DNA of 64,000 nt. Origin: Pectinophora gossypiella. Lineage: Eukaryota; Arthropoda; Insecta; Lepidoptera; Gelechiidae. The stretch covers positions 13,578,598-13,642,597 of the forward strand of contig NC_065421.1 of assembly GCF_024362695.1 (NCBI RefSeq). The letters are read 5' to 3'. The position numbers and the translations under genes are program-made. The notes below the pieces were generated by a model. It was not told where the DNA came from. It ran no database searches and worked only from the letters and a program-made list of their open reading frames with translations. Position 1 is the stretch's first letter; every line of letters begins with the position of its first letter. Shown piece after piece: positions 1-10,977 of this stretch.

Positions 1-184
1 TTTCTGTTTAACTACTGTCTTAAAACAGTTGAAAGGCAAATTCTGAATGTCAATTGTAAATTATTGTATATTATTAATATTGTATAAAATATTATTGTAT
101 ATTATTATTAATTGTATATTATTGTAAAAACGTATACATATAACGTATTTGTGGTTGATAACATGATTATTATCATTGTTCCAG

Positions 185-934
185 ACAAAAGGTCCAGTGA
201 ATTCACGAAGATTTCCCTAGGAGACCCCGAGGACGGGGTTCACAGGATATACAGTGAACACAGTCTCAATTTGCCACCAAGTGTTGTAAGTAACTGGTTA
301 AAAACATTAAAGAATTTCGTATAACCTTAAGTTTCCTTAAACACGGGTTAGTGCTATATAAAAAAAAAAAAAAACAAAAAAAAAACAAAACGTGTGGCAC
401 TCGGGGACTGCCGCGGTAAAGCTATTACCATATATTATTATATAACATTATTGCATAGCATTTTTATCAACTTATGCAGTTATAATTATTTATTTATTTT
501 TAAGCAGTATTGTTTTCCTTCGTTTTTTCGTTGAAATTAATTAACTGTGATGGGACGATGTATTGTCATCTGACCATTGGAAAATGGAGAAGGCTATACC
601 CAGCGGTAGGATGATGCGTGCTGATTGATGATGATTATGATAGTTTTGTATCCCAGTATGGAAACCAATGGTTTTCAAATTTGTTTTCGAATTCTTAAAT
701 ATTTATCACGTGCTCGCACCTTTTGACTGGTCTATATTTTTACTTATTGTTCGTAATAAAAAGTATGTAATGAATTACTTATGTAAGTAATTATTATTTT
801 TTCTCCAACAGTCATCACAAAGCATCAGTCTGGTTAATCGAGGAGTGACGGCAAGGAGTGTGGACATCGCCGCTGCCCACCAGCGCCCAGAGGTGGTCAC
901 CACGGCTCGGAGAGTGCGCGAGAGTTGCATTTAG
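185..934 (+). CDS. 3'-terminal two coding exons of an unidentified gene (partial)
   Basis: Two exons read together as one open frame. The first (185-285, 101 bp) follows a pyrimidine-rich acceptor ending TTCCAG and ends at a strong GTAAGT donor. The second (812-934, 123 bp) follows TTTTTTCTCCAACAG and ends in TAG. The junction is phase 0, giving 33 complete codons plus 40 codons and the stop. The first exon contains SEFTKISLGDPEDGVHRIYS; the second is Arg- and Ala-rich and ends RRVRESCI. The last residues S-C-I fit a class I PDZ ligand (S/T-x-hydrophobic), which is common at the cytoplasmic tails of channels, receptors and adhesion proteins. I do not recognise the family. The upstream part lies outside the window. 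The exon base composition is clearly richer in GC than the AT-rich 526-bp intron between them. The first acceptor choice (184/185) is inferred from its pyrimidine tract; AG at 190/191 is an alternative. Confidence 0.7.
654..720 (+). repeat. SINE-D fragment in the intron
   Basis: A short diverged piece matching the middle of SINE-D (CAATGGTTTTC, then TTTGTTTTCGAATTC and ATCACGTGCTC), as seen in fuller copies at 25899 and 28978. Confidence 0.5.
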
Positions 935-950
935 ACTACTAATGTTTTAA

Positions 951-1133
951 CACGTTCGCTGTGTATGAACCACATAAGAGGCAATAAATTTAAACTCATA
1001 CGTGCATGTCCCATATGTGGGGCACATTTTTTCTTGCCATTGTGTGTATGTATATAAATTCCAATGTGGTTATCGAAAAATAACATTGCACGTGAGGGGT
1101 TGATATCTAATTTTCATTTACGCAGTGAACGTG
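951..1133. mobile_element. MITE-P, piggyBac-like MITE (183 bp)
   Basis: It begins CACGTTCGCTGTGTA and ends in the near inverse TACGCAGTGAACGTG. It is flanked on both sides by TTAA (947-950 and 1134-1137), the target duplication typical of piggyBac-type transposons. It has no coding capacity. It lies 12 nt beyond the stop codon of the gene at 185-934, so it sits in that gene's 3' untranslated region. Confidence 0.75.
983..988 (+). promoter_or_regulatory. Candidate poly(A) signal AATAAA supplied by MITE-P
   Basis: This is the first AATAAA after the stop at 932-934, and it lies inside the MITE. If used, the host message would end within the transposon. Usage is inferred from position only. Confidence 0.4.
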
Positions 1134-1137
1134 TTAA

Positions 1138-2595
1138 ACTATGACTATTTATCTTAATGATTTTATTTCTTATCCGTACGTAGGAAAAGTTAACATAAAC
1201 GAAAGATCGCAAAATTCTTACTCGGACCGGATTAGAATCCGCAGTTCGTGTAACGGCGGTTACCGGTTAACACGCTCGTCTTGGGTTACTAAAGTTACGG
1301 GTTCGAATCCCGTTCAATTTACATGAATGGGAAATCGAGATTTTCGTGGCCCATTGAAACTCAACTACCTATTATATCCCGATTATAGTATATTTTTTAA
1401 TAATTATGGATTTATACCGCTTTGAACTTATAAAATAAATCGATCGCAACGCCAACTGATCAATCACAACACATAATTTATTATCACGTGATAATGGACT
1501 CGTGATGGTAAAGCGTTCTTATTAGCGGATTTATTTGAAGGTTACTCCAGTTATATTTTGTCATAGAAATTAATGTTTTCTTGTTTTAATATTAAATTAA
1601 CATAGTTAAGAATAGTCTAAGTGATAAAATCAACGACTCTTTGTGAAATGAACAATTTTAATACGTAAAATATTATAGTGATTTAAAATTAAGTCTAATT
1701 ATAAGGTTGTCATTATGTCATCCGCCCAAAAGTGTTATTATTTTAAGTTATTTATCTCCTTAGATAGATTCTTGGATTTATGAAATAAGTATCTAAGTTA
1801 AGCAACTGTTTTTTTATTGTATATCATTCCAATTATATTGATGTGTATTGTTGTGATTCTTCAATAAAACGTCAGGGTTACCAACCTACCTCTTTAAAAT
1901 TACCAAACATGTAGGTACCCTCCCTTGTTAAGCAATTTCGAAAACATTTGTCATTTTAAATACTTAAAGGTTATCGCACGTACTCCTTAAACCCCTGCGG
2001 CATGGATTACTTATCGAGCGCGATGTGACACTTATCACGGATCTCAATCAGTAAATGTACGAAGTTTATCTAAATAGACAGCATACGCTGCGTCTATTCT
2101 CTGTAGACTACATTATTTATCGTGTTTATGTAGATAGTGTAACCCATGCAGCGGAGACAGATAACTATCGCCTCGCTTAAAAATAAAGTTAATCTCTCAT
2201 TATGCTACGCGACGCAAGCATGAAATCTAGCATGGATTACTCACTCACCTTTAGAACATTATACTATGCTATCCGTAAGCACATGCGTAGCCTGTTACGC
2301 CTTTTAACGTAGCAGCCGCGTAGCAGTCATCGGACTGGCGTAGCACGGCGTAGCGTGGTTGTGTTTAGGTAGAAGCCTTCGAATGTGAACTTTATACTAT
2401 TGATTCATTGTTTGTGTCTTGTAGCGAAGTGCTCTAAATGAGTCACAAACTTATCTTACTCTTAAAAGTTTTCTTTTAACGAGTTTTGGTTTTTTTTTTT
2501 CTAAGTATTTATTTTATTGATAGGGTTTTGCTGTAAATGTCACTTTCATAGGATTAATGATAAGTGATCTCTGTGATTAGTGCCGATTTGCACTC
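1138..2595. other. Non-coding AT-rich stretch
   Basis: No supported gene. A decayed tRNA-like SINE head with a good B box (GGTTCGAATCC) lies at about 1255-1322. A perfect 14-bp palindrome with an E-box core, TTATCACGTGATAA, is at 1481-1494. A cluster of CGTAGC-type motifs lies at about 2205-2360. Nothing else was recognised. Confidence 0.5.
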
Positions 2596-2671
2596 ATCAT
2601 CATCATTATCAGCCTATTAACGTCCCCACTGCTGGGGCACGGGCCTTCCCTGTGGATGGATAGGGAGATTT
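2596..2671 (-). repeat. SINE-C 3'-tail fragment
   Basis: Matches the tail of the fuller SINE-C copies (ACGTCCCCACTGCTGGGGCA, then the GGATGGATAGGGAG segment), with the CATCATCAT tail reading on the minus strand. The rest of the SINE is absent. The following 2672-3477 is AT-rich with nothing recognised. Confidence 0.7.
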
Positions 2672-3477
2672 GCACGATTTGCACTAATGTGTATAAAATG
2701 AGTATTTTGCTAGGGTTGTGCATGTGCGACGATCTTTAAGCACTATTTCTAAATGGCAAATAATTTTCAATTTAAATATTGTAAATAAATTAAATTAAAC
2801 GGTAATATAAGATATAAGTGTTTAAATTATTCATAATTAATAGTAAATCAAAATTGAAATTTGAAATATGCACTGATGAAGTAAAATGGACGTTACGTTT
2901 TAAAATAATGTAAGTACGTACTTAGATAGATATAATAATTAATTAATAGTCTGTACTTGTACAATTCTTGTTCTCATTTTAAATTCAAAAATATTTTATA
3001 TTCTGTAATTATTTGTTACATACTAAAACCTTGTAAATTGTTTAAGTGACAAAAGTGAGAAAATGTCGTCACGGGCAATTCTTATAACAAAACGTTTTTT
3101 TATAATAATTTATTTTTATAATGCAAAAATAAATAAATTAATTTATTGCCCAAAAGTACTTTGATCGGAAGAGCAATTTATTTTTAAAATACTTTATTTT
3201 AAATTTTTTAATTAAAAAAAGTAATTTAAACGTTCGTGACGCCATTTTCAGAGTCCTGTTGGTTGTTGAGAAGAAAAATTTTCTATAAATCGTTGTGCTA
3301 GGCAAACCGACTGACATTATTACTATTATGTTATTTAATAACGTGATAATCTGTAACGATGATTGTGAATGTTTTAATAAAAAAAAAAAACAATGATTTG
3401 TTTTCTTTTTTTCCTGCTATAGACAAAAAAATACTCACATCTCTGAGACTGTATACAAAAATATCATTAATATTCCC

Positions 3478-3796
3478 GGCCTCCGTGGTCCAGTGGTTGA
3501 GCATTGGGCTCACGATCCGAAGGTCCTCGGTTCGATTCCCGGTGGGGACATATCACAAAAATTACTTTGTGGTCCCTAGTTTGGTTAGGACATTACAGGT
3601 TGATCACCTGATTGTCCGAAAGTAAGACGATCCGTGCTTCCGAAGGCACGTTAAGCCGTTGGTCCCGGTTACTACTTACTGATGTAACTACGTAGTCGTT
3701 ATATGGGTCATGTCAGGGACCTTTGGCGGCTTAATAGTAACCCTGACACCAGGGTTGATGAGGTTGGTAATTCACCTCACAACCCACACGATAGAA
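3478..3796 (+). mobile_element. SINE-A, full-length copy
   Basis: The tRNA-like head carries an A-box region (TGGTCCAGTGGTTGAG) and a B box (GGTTCGATTCC). Next come the central domain CGAAGGCACGTTAAGCCGTT and the tail ending CCTCACAACCCACACGATAG. No CCA end and no long reading frame. The head plus centre resembles HaSE1/HaSE2 SINEs as I remember them. This is one of at least eight copies in the window. Confidence 0.85.
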
Positions 3797-3939
3797 AAAT
3801 ATTAATATTCTGTGCCGTCTTACACCGTAAGTGTGAGCTAGACAGACAGTGTCGCGCGCTCCCCCTTACTCTTTAGCCGTTTACACTTATTTAGACAAAA
3901 GTTAAACCCAGAGGGTTGAGGTAAATCTGAAATCTGTAA

Positions 3940-4130
3940 AACTTTTTTTTAATGAACGTCGAAGGGCCTTTGCCGAGGTTTTTCTTGCAGCTTCTTTTCT
4001 CCGGCTATACAGGTTGTGAGAAACTGCAGTAGTTTTAGGCGGATGAATAAAGATATTTTTGAATTTGAATTTGACTCAGCGCCCGATACGAATTGGTGCG
4101 GGACGGAGAATTAGGTAGTTTCCTAGGTCA
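3940..4130 (+). repeat. LINE-type 3' end with AATTTG-repeat tail
   Basis: A segment with GAGAAACTGCAGTAGTTTTA and a GGCGGATGA motif is followed by repeated AATTTG at about 4060-4072. The first part recurs at 40495-40580, and the following CGAATTGGTGCGG block recurs near 19084-19100. It looks like the 3' end of a non-coding retroposon. Lineage not assigned. Confidence 0.4.
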
Positions 4131-4202
4131 AAGATAAATTGTGAAATTCTGATTACCTACTAAATAAAGGTGAAAAAAAGTTTCACTTTTTCTATTTAAC
4201 TT

Positions 4203-4800
4203 ATTTATAAATTAATAATAATAATAATATAACGTTTATTTCAGACCAACACAAATATGTATAACAGTCCATAGATTATTAGTAGGTTAAAAACAATTGT
4301 GCTTAATAAACTATGTTAGTATTGTTAATTTAAAATCTAATTATTTACTTATTTTTTTTTTCTTATTTACTATACCCATAGCTACTTCGACCCAGTGCCG
4401 TTGGATTAAGCAGTCCGGTCTAGCAGCAATCATTTTCAGGATGCCGTTGGTGCTGTTTCGTAGGCGCTGCAGCAGAGACCAGGCATTCCTACGAATTATG
4501 GCGTGAAAGCCATCTATGCTTGCCTTCGCAAACATGTTAGAAGCGCTACAGCGCCATGGCAGCCCCAACAGCATCCTGAAAGCGTTATTATACTGTACGC
4601 GTAGGGCGTTATAGGCTCGACGCGTATGTGTCACCCACAGACCGCTCGAGTAAAATGATTGGCAGAACGCCTTAAAAAGTAACACTTTAACTTCTGCGGA
4701 ACATCGAGCAAACCTGCGGACAATCATATTAGCTCTCACCGCCAACGCCCTACGCTCCCTCTCTATATCATCGTCATCCGTTAGACTGCTGCGTTAGACT
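4203..4800 (-). pseudogene. LINE-L: 5'-truncated non-LTR retrotransposon, reverse-transcriptase C-terminus
   Basis: On the minus strand, 4790 to 4341 encodes about 150 residues typical of the region after the RT fingers and palm in CR1/L2-like LINE polyproteins. Motifs include DDDDIERERRALAVRAN, RRFARCSAEVKVLLFKAF and LRVQYNNAFRMLLGLPWRCS. The reading frame starts abruptly, which fits 5' truncation. It ends in a lysine-rich tail followed by about 140 bp of 3' untranslated sequence and an (ATT)n tail at 4218-4233. The same 3' untranslated sequence recurs near 16903, 26640 and 46150. The clade (CR1/L2-like) is a judgement from motif memory. Confidence 0.75.
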
Positions 4801-4802
4801 GT

Positions 4803-4950
4803 GATTAAAAAAGAAAAATATAAGAATAAGTGCGACAATTTGTCATATTTTCTATGACGTCACAGGTTGGTTTTTCATAAAAATTCCATAGTAATTTCGT
4901 GTTTTGACATTTAGTAAAAAGTAACCGATTTGACTAGTTGGAAACTACCA
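4803..4950 (+). repeat. Dispersed repeat with GACTAGTTGGAAACTAC end
   Basis: Contains CTATGACGTCACAGGTTG and ATTTCGTGTTTTGAC and ends GACTAGTTGGAAACTACC. Two further copies are at 8428-8576 (+) and 36744-36822 (-, partial). No coding potential; type unknown, possibly a MITE. Confidence 0.65.
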
Positions 4951-5022
4951 TATTACCGTTCTATGCGTAGTGTTATTCCTTATTCTTTGGTCGAAATCTG
5001 AAGGTATTATCTTCTTGCTCTC

Positions 5023-5115
5023 CATCAACCCTGGTGTCAGGGTTACTATTGAGCCTCTAAAGGCCCCTGACACGGCTCGTGTAACCACGCCGTACTCACA
5101 TCAGTATGTAAGTAT
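5023..5115 (-). repeat. SINE-A tail fragment
   Basis: Matches the 3' part of SINE-A in reverse (ATCAACCCTGGTGTCAGGGT, then TATTGAGCC). The centre and head are missing. Confidence 0.7.
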
Positions 5116-5151
5116 AGTACCCGGGATCAACCCTTAATTTAATTTAATCTA

Positions 5152-5330
5152 ATACATACATACATACACCGGAGTAAGCAGAGACTATGGGATTCCATTT
5201 GCTTCGATCCTGACAAACTTCTCTTGCTTCCTCCACATTCACCAATCCTTTCATAGTAGATTGTATTGAACTTTTTCTAAGGACATCTCCAATATGGTCA
5301 ATGTACGTCCTACTAGTTCTTCAAGCCTAC
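5152..5330 (-). repeat. LINE-R 3' end fragment
   Basis: Reverse copy of the LINE-R terminus. It has the (CATA)n tail, GTAAGCAGAGACTATGGGAT and TTCGATCCTGACA, and runs into the last codons at ACATCTCCAATATGGTCAAT. It is homologous to 20635-21141, 37262-37465 and 51378-51662. Confidence 0.7.
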
Positions 5331-5349
5331 CACCATATATATAAAATAA

Positions 5350-5672
5350 ACAGCCTATATACGTCCCACTGCTGGGAACAGGCCTCCCCTCAATCAACCG
5401 GAGGGGGTACGGAGCATACTCCACCACGGTGCTCCAATGCGGGTTGGTGGAGGTGTTTTACGGCTAATAGCCGGGACCAACGGCTTAACGTGCCCTCCGA
5501 AGCACGGAATCAACTTACTTTTTCGGACAATCAGGTGATTCAAGCCTGAAAAGTCCTTACCAAACAAAGGACAGTCTCACAAAGTGATTTCGACAATGTC
5601 CCCATCGGGAATCGAACCCGGACCTCCAGATCGTGAGCCTAACGCTCTAACCACTAGACCACGGAGGCTGTT
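5350..5672 (-). mobile_element. SINE-B, full-length copy
   Basis: In reverse orientation: tail CAGCCTATATACGTCCCACT, centre GGGACCAACGGCTTAACG, and a tRNA-like head with B-box complement GGAATCGAACC and GGTCTAGTGG-type A region. It shares head and centre with SINE-A but has a LINE-like tail, as HaSE1-type SINEs are remembered to have. Confidence 0.8.
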
Positions 5673-6399
5673 ACTACCACCATCACTAATCCCTTATTAT
5701 TTCCTTTGTTAATCTAATCTATTTATATTGTCATGAAAAATTTATAATTACTTTATTTTCAGACTACAGTCCATAGATATGTTAGTATGATTAACTTACA
5801 TTCTATGGTAGTAACAAGGTAATAAAGTAATGTAGATAATAAAATAAACACGGAAAGAAGCCCCTACATAATTGGGCAACCTCACCGTTATTCATAAATC
5901 ATTAAAATAACGGATCAAATCACGAATCTCTAGAAAATATAAGTCATTAAAATAATCTCATTTCTTTATTTACAAAAGAAAAGACTTATCTAAAGCTCAC
6001 GTCAAATGTGATGCTTAGTTAATTTCAGTTTAGCATTAACTAAAAATTAAAATTATAATTATTTTATCAATAGATAGTATGGTTACAATTGAATTGCAGG
6101 TAACAGAGTAGATGAAATAAAGAATAGCCATTAGGCCATCTCATTTATAAAATGCAAGAATAACCCCAATGGTAGGTCATAACGTGGATGAGACGTTCAA
6201 ATAAATACACTTATATAAATGTGTATATGAAACGCCATCAAACGACAACTACCCACCAGTTGGAGACTTCTCCTGCAGTGTTTGCCGCTCTAGGATTGGC
6301 TTGCACAGCCATGAAAGAAAGTGCATTTCGTCGAGGCAATGACGTCATAAATCGTCTGAAACAGACTTATAAGGCCAATGATATGTAGGCAGTTGTGGT
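5673..6399. other. Non-coding stretch
   Basis: AT-rich. A short open frame at 6188-6388 has no recognisable domain, start context or homologous repeat, so it is not called. About 5750-5800 resembles LINE-L 3' untranslated sequence. Confidence 0.4.
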
Positions 6400-6505
6400 C
6401 AATTGGCTGGTTTTCCTTTTGCGAATTGGCAATCGCTTTAGTAAAATACTTGACCTGTCAAATCTTCAGGTTAGGTAAGCGGATCCCGTTTATTACAGGG
6501 CCCGT
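6400..6505 (+). repeat. SINE-D 3'-half fragment
   Basis: Carries GGCTGGTTTTCC, CCTGTCAAATCTTCAGGTTA and GGTAAGCGGA, the terminal segment of SINE-D. A tRNA-head remnant of another SINE in reverse lies at about 6552-6588. Confidence 0.65.
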
Positions 6506-6873
6506 TCGTCTTGGTCGCCCATGTAATATATGTAGAGCCTATGTAATTTAAAACTAACGCTTTAACCATTAGACCACGAAGGCTGTTAAATAAATTAAAT
6601 AAAACACGTGCGAGAATTTTAGGGCAGTGCCACACGAATCTAATGTCTGTACAACTACACAGCTACATAGCAGGTTGATTCTCAGCGTCACCTGGCGGTC
6701 GTCAGCGCAGTTCCGTGCTGTAACGATTCATTTCCTCAGCGCTCACTCGGCGCGTTCTACTCGAGCTTTGTTCTCAGGTCAAGGCTGATAGCGTTTTGTT
6801 TGGAAATTTTAATGAGGCATAGAATAAAGAACATACTAGGTACAGAACGGTCTTACTTTAGTCTTAAATGGCC

Positions 6874-7215
6874 TTTTTTTGACGTGACTTATTGTAGATT
6901 TGCTGCAGATGGCATATTAACTACTTGGCCGGACGAATGGGGAGCGCTGAGGGCACTCACCCGGTACAAAATTTAAGACAACCGGCCCAAGAGTGCCCAG
7001 TTGGGCGCGAACCTCGGCTCAGGGCGTCGTCAGAGACGAAGAATATTTGAAAGAATTAATCGATCTTAGTGGGTCGATAGCGATAAACGCAGAATGAGGG
7101 AAATCGTCGACCCCGCCGGCGGGGTCGGTATCGGGGTCCTGAAGTGTTTGGTGTCGCGAGCTGATTGGCCGCCTCTATGGCTAGAGTAATCGGGTCGTCG
7201 GGATCGTATATTACC
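6874..7215 (-). mobile_element. Retroposon F, long copy
   Basis: On the minus strand the element ends AATAAGTCACGTCAAAAAAA at 6874, i.e. with an A-tail. Upstream are conserved blocks CCATTCGTCCGGCCAAGTAG, GGGTGAGTGCCCTCAGCGCT and GCCAATCAGCTCGCGACACC. Eight copies occur in the window, truncated to different lengths at their 5' ends. Together with a target duplication at 31710/31858, this indicates LINE-machinery retroposition. A minus-strand frame through 7056-7210 is proline/arginine-rich and may be the end of a LINE ORF, but it is not conserved in frame in the 29.4-kb copy. Confidence 0.75.
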
Positions 7216-8106
7216 CCGTGGACTCTACATACCAGGTAGAGCACATATATTGTAGATATCAAATCAAATTTCAATTTTATTTGACAACAAAGACGTATAA
7301 CTTTATGTTTTGATGTTTTTTTTTTAATTTAATTTAGTTTTTTTTATTAAGTTTTTAGTTATTTTTTATTAAGTTTTTCACGTGTGGTATTCTAAACAGC
7401 TCTATTATATAATTTTGTACCTAATTACTTAATAATACTATTTATATTATAATGTCTATATAATATTATTATAATAAGGCACCTAGTGTCGCCTCTTTTA
7501 TATTGCCGTGCCCTTGCAGGGCGTCACATGTACCTTTTTACTATGTTCCACCTTAATTTATGTTTGTGACATGCAATAAATAAATTAATATGAATATGAA
7601 CATCAAATTATACGTTTTTGTTTACCTGGCTCACAAATGGACAACCTCCAAACAGACAAATCGACATTCCTACATAGTTCCCAACCAATTCATCGAAAAT
7701 ATCTTCCATCGATCATTATATTTTTGTATGGCTATTGTCAAAACATCTCGAACACAGACCTTCGACTTAAGCACCTCTTTACTTCCACGAGTGAACCATT
7801 CCGCGTTGGGACCAAGACATGAGTAATGGCGGACCCATGACGTCATGGTAATATATTACCACACAATGAGGAAAATTTCTCAACCATTCATCAGCAAGGA
7901 AGCGGTTTTTGTAGTGCTTTGCGATTATGATGGATGAATTCTTAAAAACATTTATTTGCATATTTTGGAAAGTTATTCGGGTTTTTTCTTTTTTGATACA
8001 TAGAGGACACAGATCATAGAAACAGGGAGATAATAATGTCGTCAGCTCTAAATTACACGAGCCCAAAGCAGCCGCACCAAGATATTTCTGGCTGAACCGC
8101 AACATT
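7216..8106. other. Non-coding stretch with a possible transcript end
   Basis: 7480-7590 contains a compact CACCTAGTGTCGCCTC block and ends ATGCAATAAATAAA, like a polyadenylated 3' end. No linked coding exon was found. Overlapping open frames at 7590-8195 show no recognisable protein. Confidence 0.35.
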
Positions 8107-8416
8107 CTTCTTATCGTGTGGGTTGAGATGTGGAGTATCAACCTCATCAACCCTGGTGTAAGGGTTATTACTGAACCGCCAAAGGCGCATGACATGGCTC
8201 ATGTAACGATTACTTACTTACATCAGTAAGTAGTAACCGGGACCAACGGCTTAACGTGCCTTCCGAAGCACGAATCATCTTACTTTCGGACAATCTAGTG
8301 ATCAGCCAGTAATGTCCTAACCAAACTAGGGACCACAAAGTAATTTTTGTGATATGTCCCCACCGGGAATCGAACCCGGGACCTCCGGATCGTGAGCCCA
8401 ACGCTCAACCACTGGA
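8107..8416 (-). mobile_element. SINE-A copy
   Basis: Reverse copy with tail ATCGTGTGGGTTGAG, centre GGGACCAACGGCTTAACG, and head GGGAATCGAACCCGG ending CAACCACTGG. The first few head bases are lost where the repeat at 8428 begins. Confidence 0.8.
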
Positions 8417-8427
8417 TAGAAGAAGGT

Positions 8428-8576
8428 AGAAGAATAAAGAAAAATGTAACAATAAGTGGGACATTTTGTCACGTTTTTCTACGACGTCACAGGTTGCTTA
8501 TTCATACAAAATCCATAGAAATTTCGTGTTTTGACGTTTAGTAAAAAGTAACTGATTTGACTAGTTGGAAACTACC
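8428..8576 (+). repeat. Second copy of the GACTAGTTGGAAACTAC repeat
   Basis: About 85-90 percent like 4803-4950 by eye, including CTACGACGTCACAGGTTG and the same terminus. As at 4803, it lies directly beside another repeat. A purine-rich GA tract follows at about 8800-8860. Confidence 0.65.
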
Positions 8577-8984
8577 CTTTGACTGTAAATGGAAAATATC
8601 TTGTCACAAAAACGTTTAAACCCAAAATGGATCGTCAATTTATTTATCGCGCGGTAAAATGCGCCCTAGCGACCTATTGGCTGAATAAATGATTAGTATC
8701 GGGACCGATGCATCCGGTATCGTCAATAAAAATGTTTCGAATATGCAAATAACAATACATGTTTGTTTTTTCATTTGTTTGTCTCGTTTTGTAACTGTGA
8801 AGTGAGAGAAAAAGAGAGAGAAAAAAATAAAAAGAAGAGAGAGAAGAGAAGAGAGTGAGTGCGTGTATGAAGTGGTAAATAAAGTCACGCTTATGGTTCC
8901 ATATACGTAGGTAACTAATTAGAATAAACCTTGCTGTCACTCATGTGTCTATTCTTAGGCTAAAAACGACCAGCAACCATTTTG

Positions 8985-9100
8985 TTGGCTTAGGATAGGG
9001 GGCAAGAAGGAAACCAATGCCCTATTTTACCCTAAAAAGTAGCATGGAGAGAAATGCTACACCGACAAGAGCGTAGCACTTAAATTAGTGATGAGGATAG
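8985..9100 (+). repeat. LINE-E 3' end
   Basis: Ends CACCGACAAGAGCGTAGCAC followed by TTAAATTAGTGATGAGG, the recurrent terminus of LINE-E (compare 49265-49560 and 50658-50848). Upstream GGCAAGAAGGAAACCAATGC is also shared. Confidence 0.7.
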
Positions 9101-9776
9101 ATAAGTACAAAAGAATCGATCAGCTTAATCTCGACTGATACATTACTTTGCTTATGAACGTCACAACACTAGCGTATGTACTTCGGCAGATCTAAATCTT
9201 ACTACGCATTGAAGCTATTGTAAAATGTATTTTTTATTGAAATATAATCACTAATTGTACTGAACTAGCAGTTCAATATGGCATACAGTGTTGCAGAATT
9301 TTTATGCTGCTATTTAATATTAGCACGTAAATATCGAATAATTCACTAATACTATAAAAAACAGTTATAAATAAACCATTCACTTAATTATCATGCATTA
9401 TTTTTGTAGGTCTGTTCATAAATTTGTCAAGTATCTTATTTTAAAAAAAAACAGAAATCGAAAAAAAAAATAGTGAGACATAATTTGAAACTATAACTAC
9501 AACATTTATTTATAACTTTATCTAAATTTATACATACTTAATATATATTTTTTTTGATGCACATGTTATGCGGACTATCTAAACAAACTGTGGTTTGTGG
9601 ACAATGCATGCATACATTATTTAGCATACAATGACGACTGTGACGCCACCAAATAATGTAAGCAGTTGACACCTAGTGTCTTGTTGGTTGCGTAACCAAC
9701 AGCACAAAGATATGAGGTGACAAAAGACTACATTATCAACAATTTTAAAAACATGCCGGGCATATAAAACGTTGGC

Positions 9777-9948
9777 AAGAGAAATGGAGAGCCCTGAGGA
9801 GTCTCATTGCTGTTTAGGACGACAGGCCTGAAGGTGCCCAGTTGGGTGTAAACCCCGGCTCAGGGCGTCATCTGAGGGGATTATTATCTGAAAGAATTAA
9901 TCGACCCCAGTGGGCCGATAGCGATAAGTGCTGAATGAGGGGAATCGA
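9777..9948 (-). repeat. Retroposon F internal fragment
   Basis: Matches the middle of retroposon F (GGTGCCCAGTTGGG, GGCTCAGGGCGTC, GAAAGAATTAATCGACC) without the A-tailed end. The flanking 9101-9776 and 9949-10977 are AT-rich with no gene recognised. Confidence 0.7.
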
Positions 9949-10977
9949 AAATATTTATTTATTTCTCGGTGCACCAGTCCAGTTGAGAAAAGCGGACAGA
10001 TTGATAAAAAACCCTAAAAAAAATAATAAGTCTAATTATGAGGTGTGTGTGGTTTACTACAATATTTTTTTGTTTTATTTTTATTGAAGATGAAGAGGCT
10101 CGAGGGAATTTCGCGAGGATAAAACTTGTCTTGAAGGATAAAGAGGTCTAACTTCTCGGCTTATGAACTTCTCGACTCGATTTCACTTGGAAGCTGCGTA
10201 CACCTGAAAAATAAATAAAATAGAGATACTTATTTTTTTTTAATTTCAAATACACATCAGTATGTTAATAAAAGTTTTAAAAGACTTGTTTAGAAGTCGT
10301 AGGGACATATCATTTTAAAATTTTTATTATAAAAACAGATCTCTACATTTCAAAGCATTAAACCTTTGGGTATCGTATACTAAATATGTATTATTTACGT
10401 AGTATGTAAGTATACCTAATTGGTATGGATCATTATTAGGTTGGTTTTATCTTTGGGTTGGTGTCCTTCAAGAATGGTAAGGAGTATTCAGAAGTTGCCA
10501 ATAAATATCATTTATTGTTTATTGCACACATAACAAGGAAAAAATGAAACAATTTGTCAAGTAAATACAATATTTTCCTTAAAAAAGGGGGTAACCCTAA
10601 CAGCGACTCTTAGACTTTATCGACAGAATCGAACCAAAAATAAATATAAGTACTTAATCTAAAAGAATACACAAACAATAACAAAGAGACAATTGGATGT
10701 AACAGAAGATATGGAAAAGATGAAAGACTGTCTCGAGTGCCATAGGCAAGGAGCAACGGAAATTAAAAAGGGGAAGCAAATGTACCCTGGAGCTTTATTT
10801 GAATGAGTTATGGTAAAATATGAAGGCACTGGTGATTGGATTAGAATATTCTCGCAATAAAATTGTTTGTAAGGGAGAATAAACGATTCGTTTGAATGTA
10901 AGGAAAGGTTGAAGGTCAAAAAGTCTGGTGTTTTTTTTTAATTGCCTCCATAACATAAAACATTAGTATATTATAAC

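Noticed and set aside
1255..1322. Stand-alone tRNA gene
   Set aside because: Good B box only; the 5' half does not give an acceptor or D stem. Likely a decayed SINE head.
3478..3555. tRNA gene in SINE heads here and at other SINE copies
   Set aside because: A and B boxes are present but cloverleaf stems do not form cleanly and each head continues into a SINE body.
8640..8940. Overlapping minus-strand frames near 8.7 kb
   Set aside because: Driven by the GA-rich tract; frames overlap each other and lack any domain.
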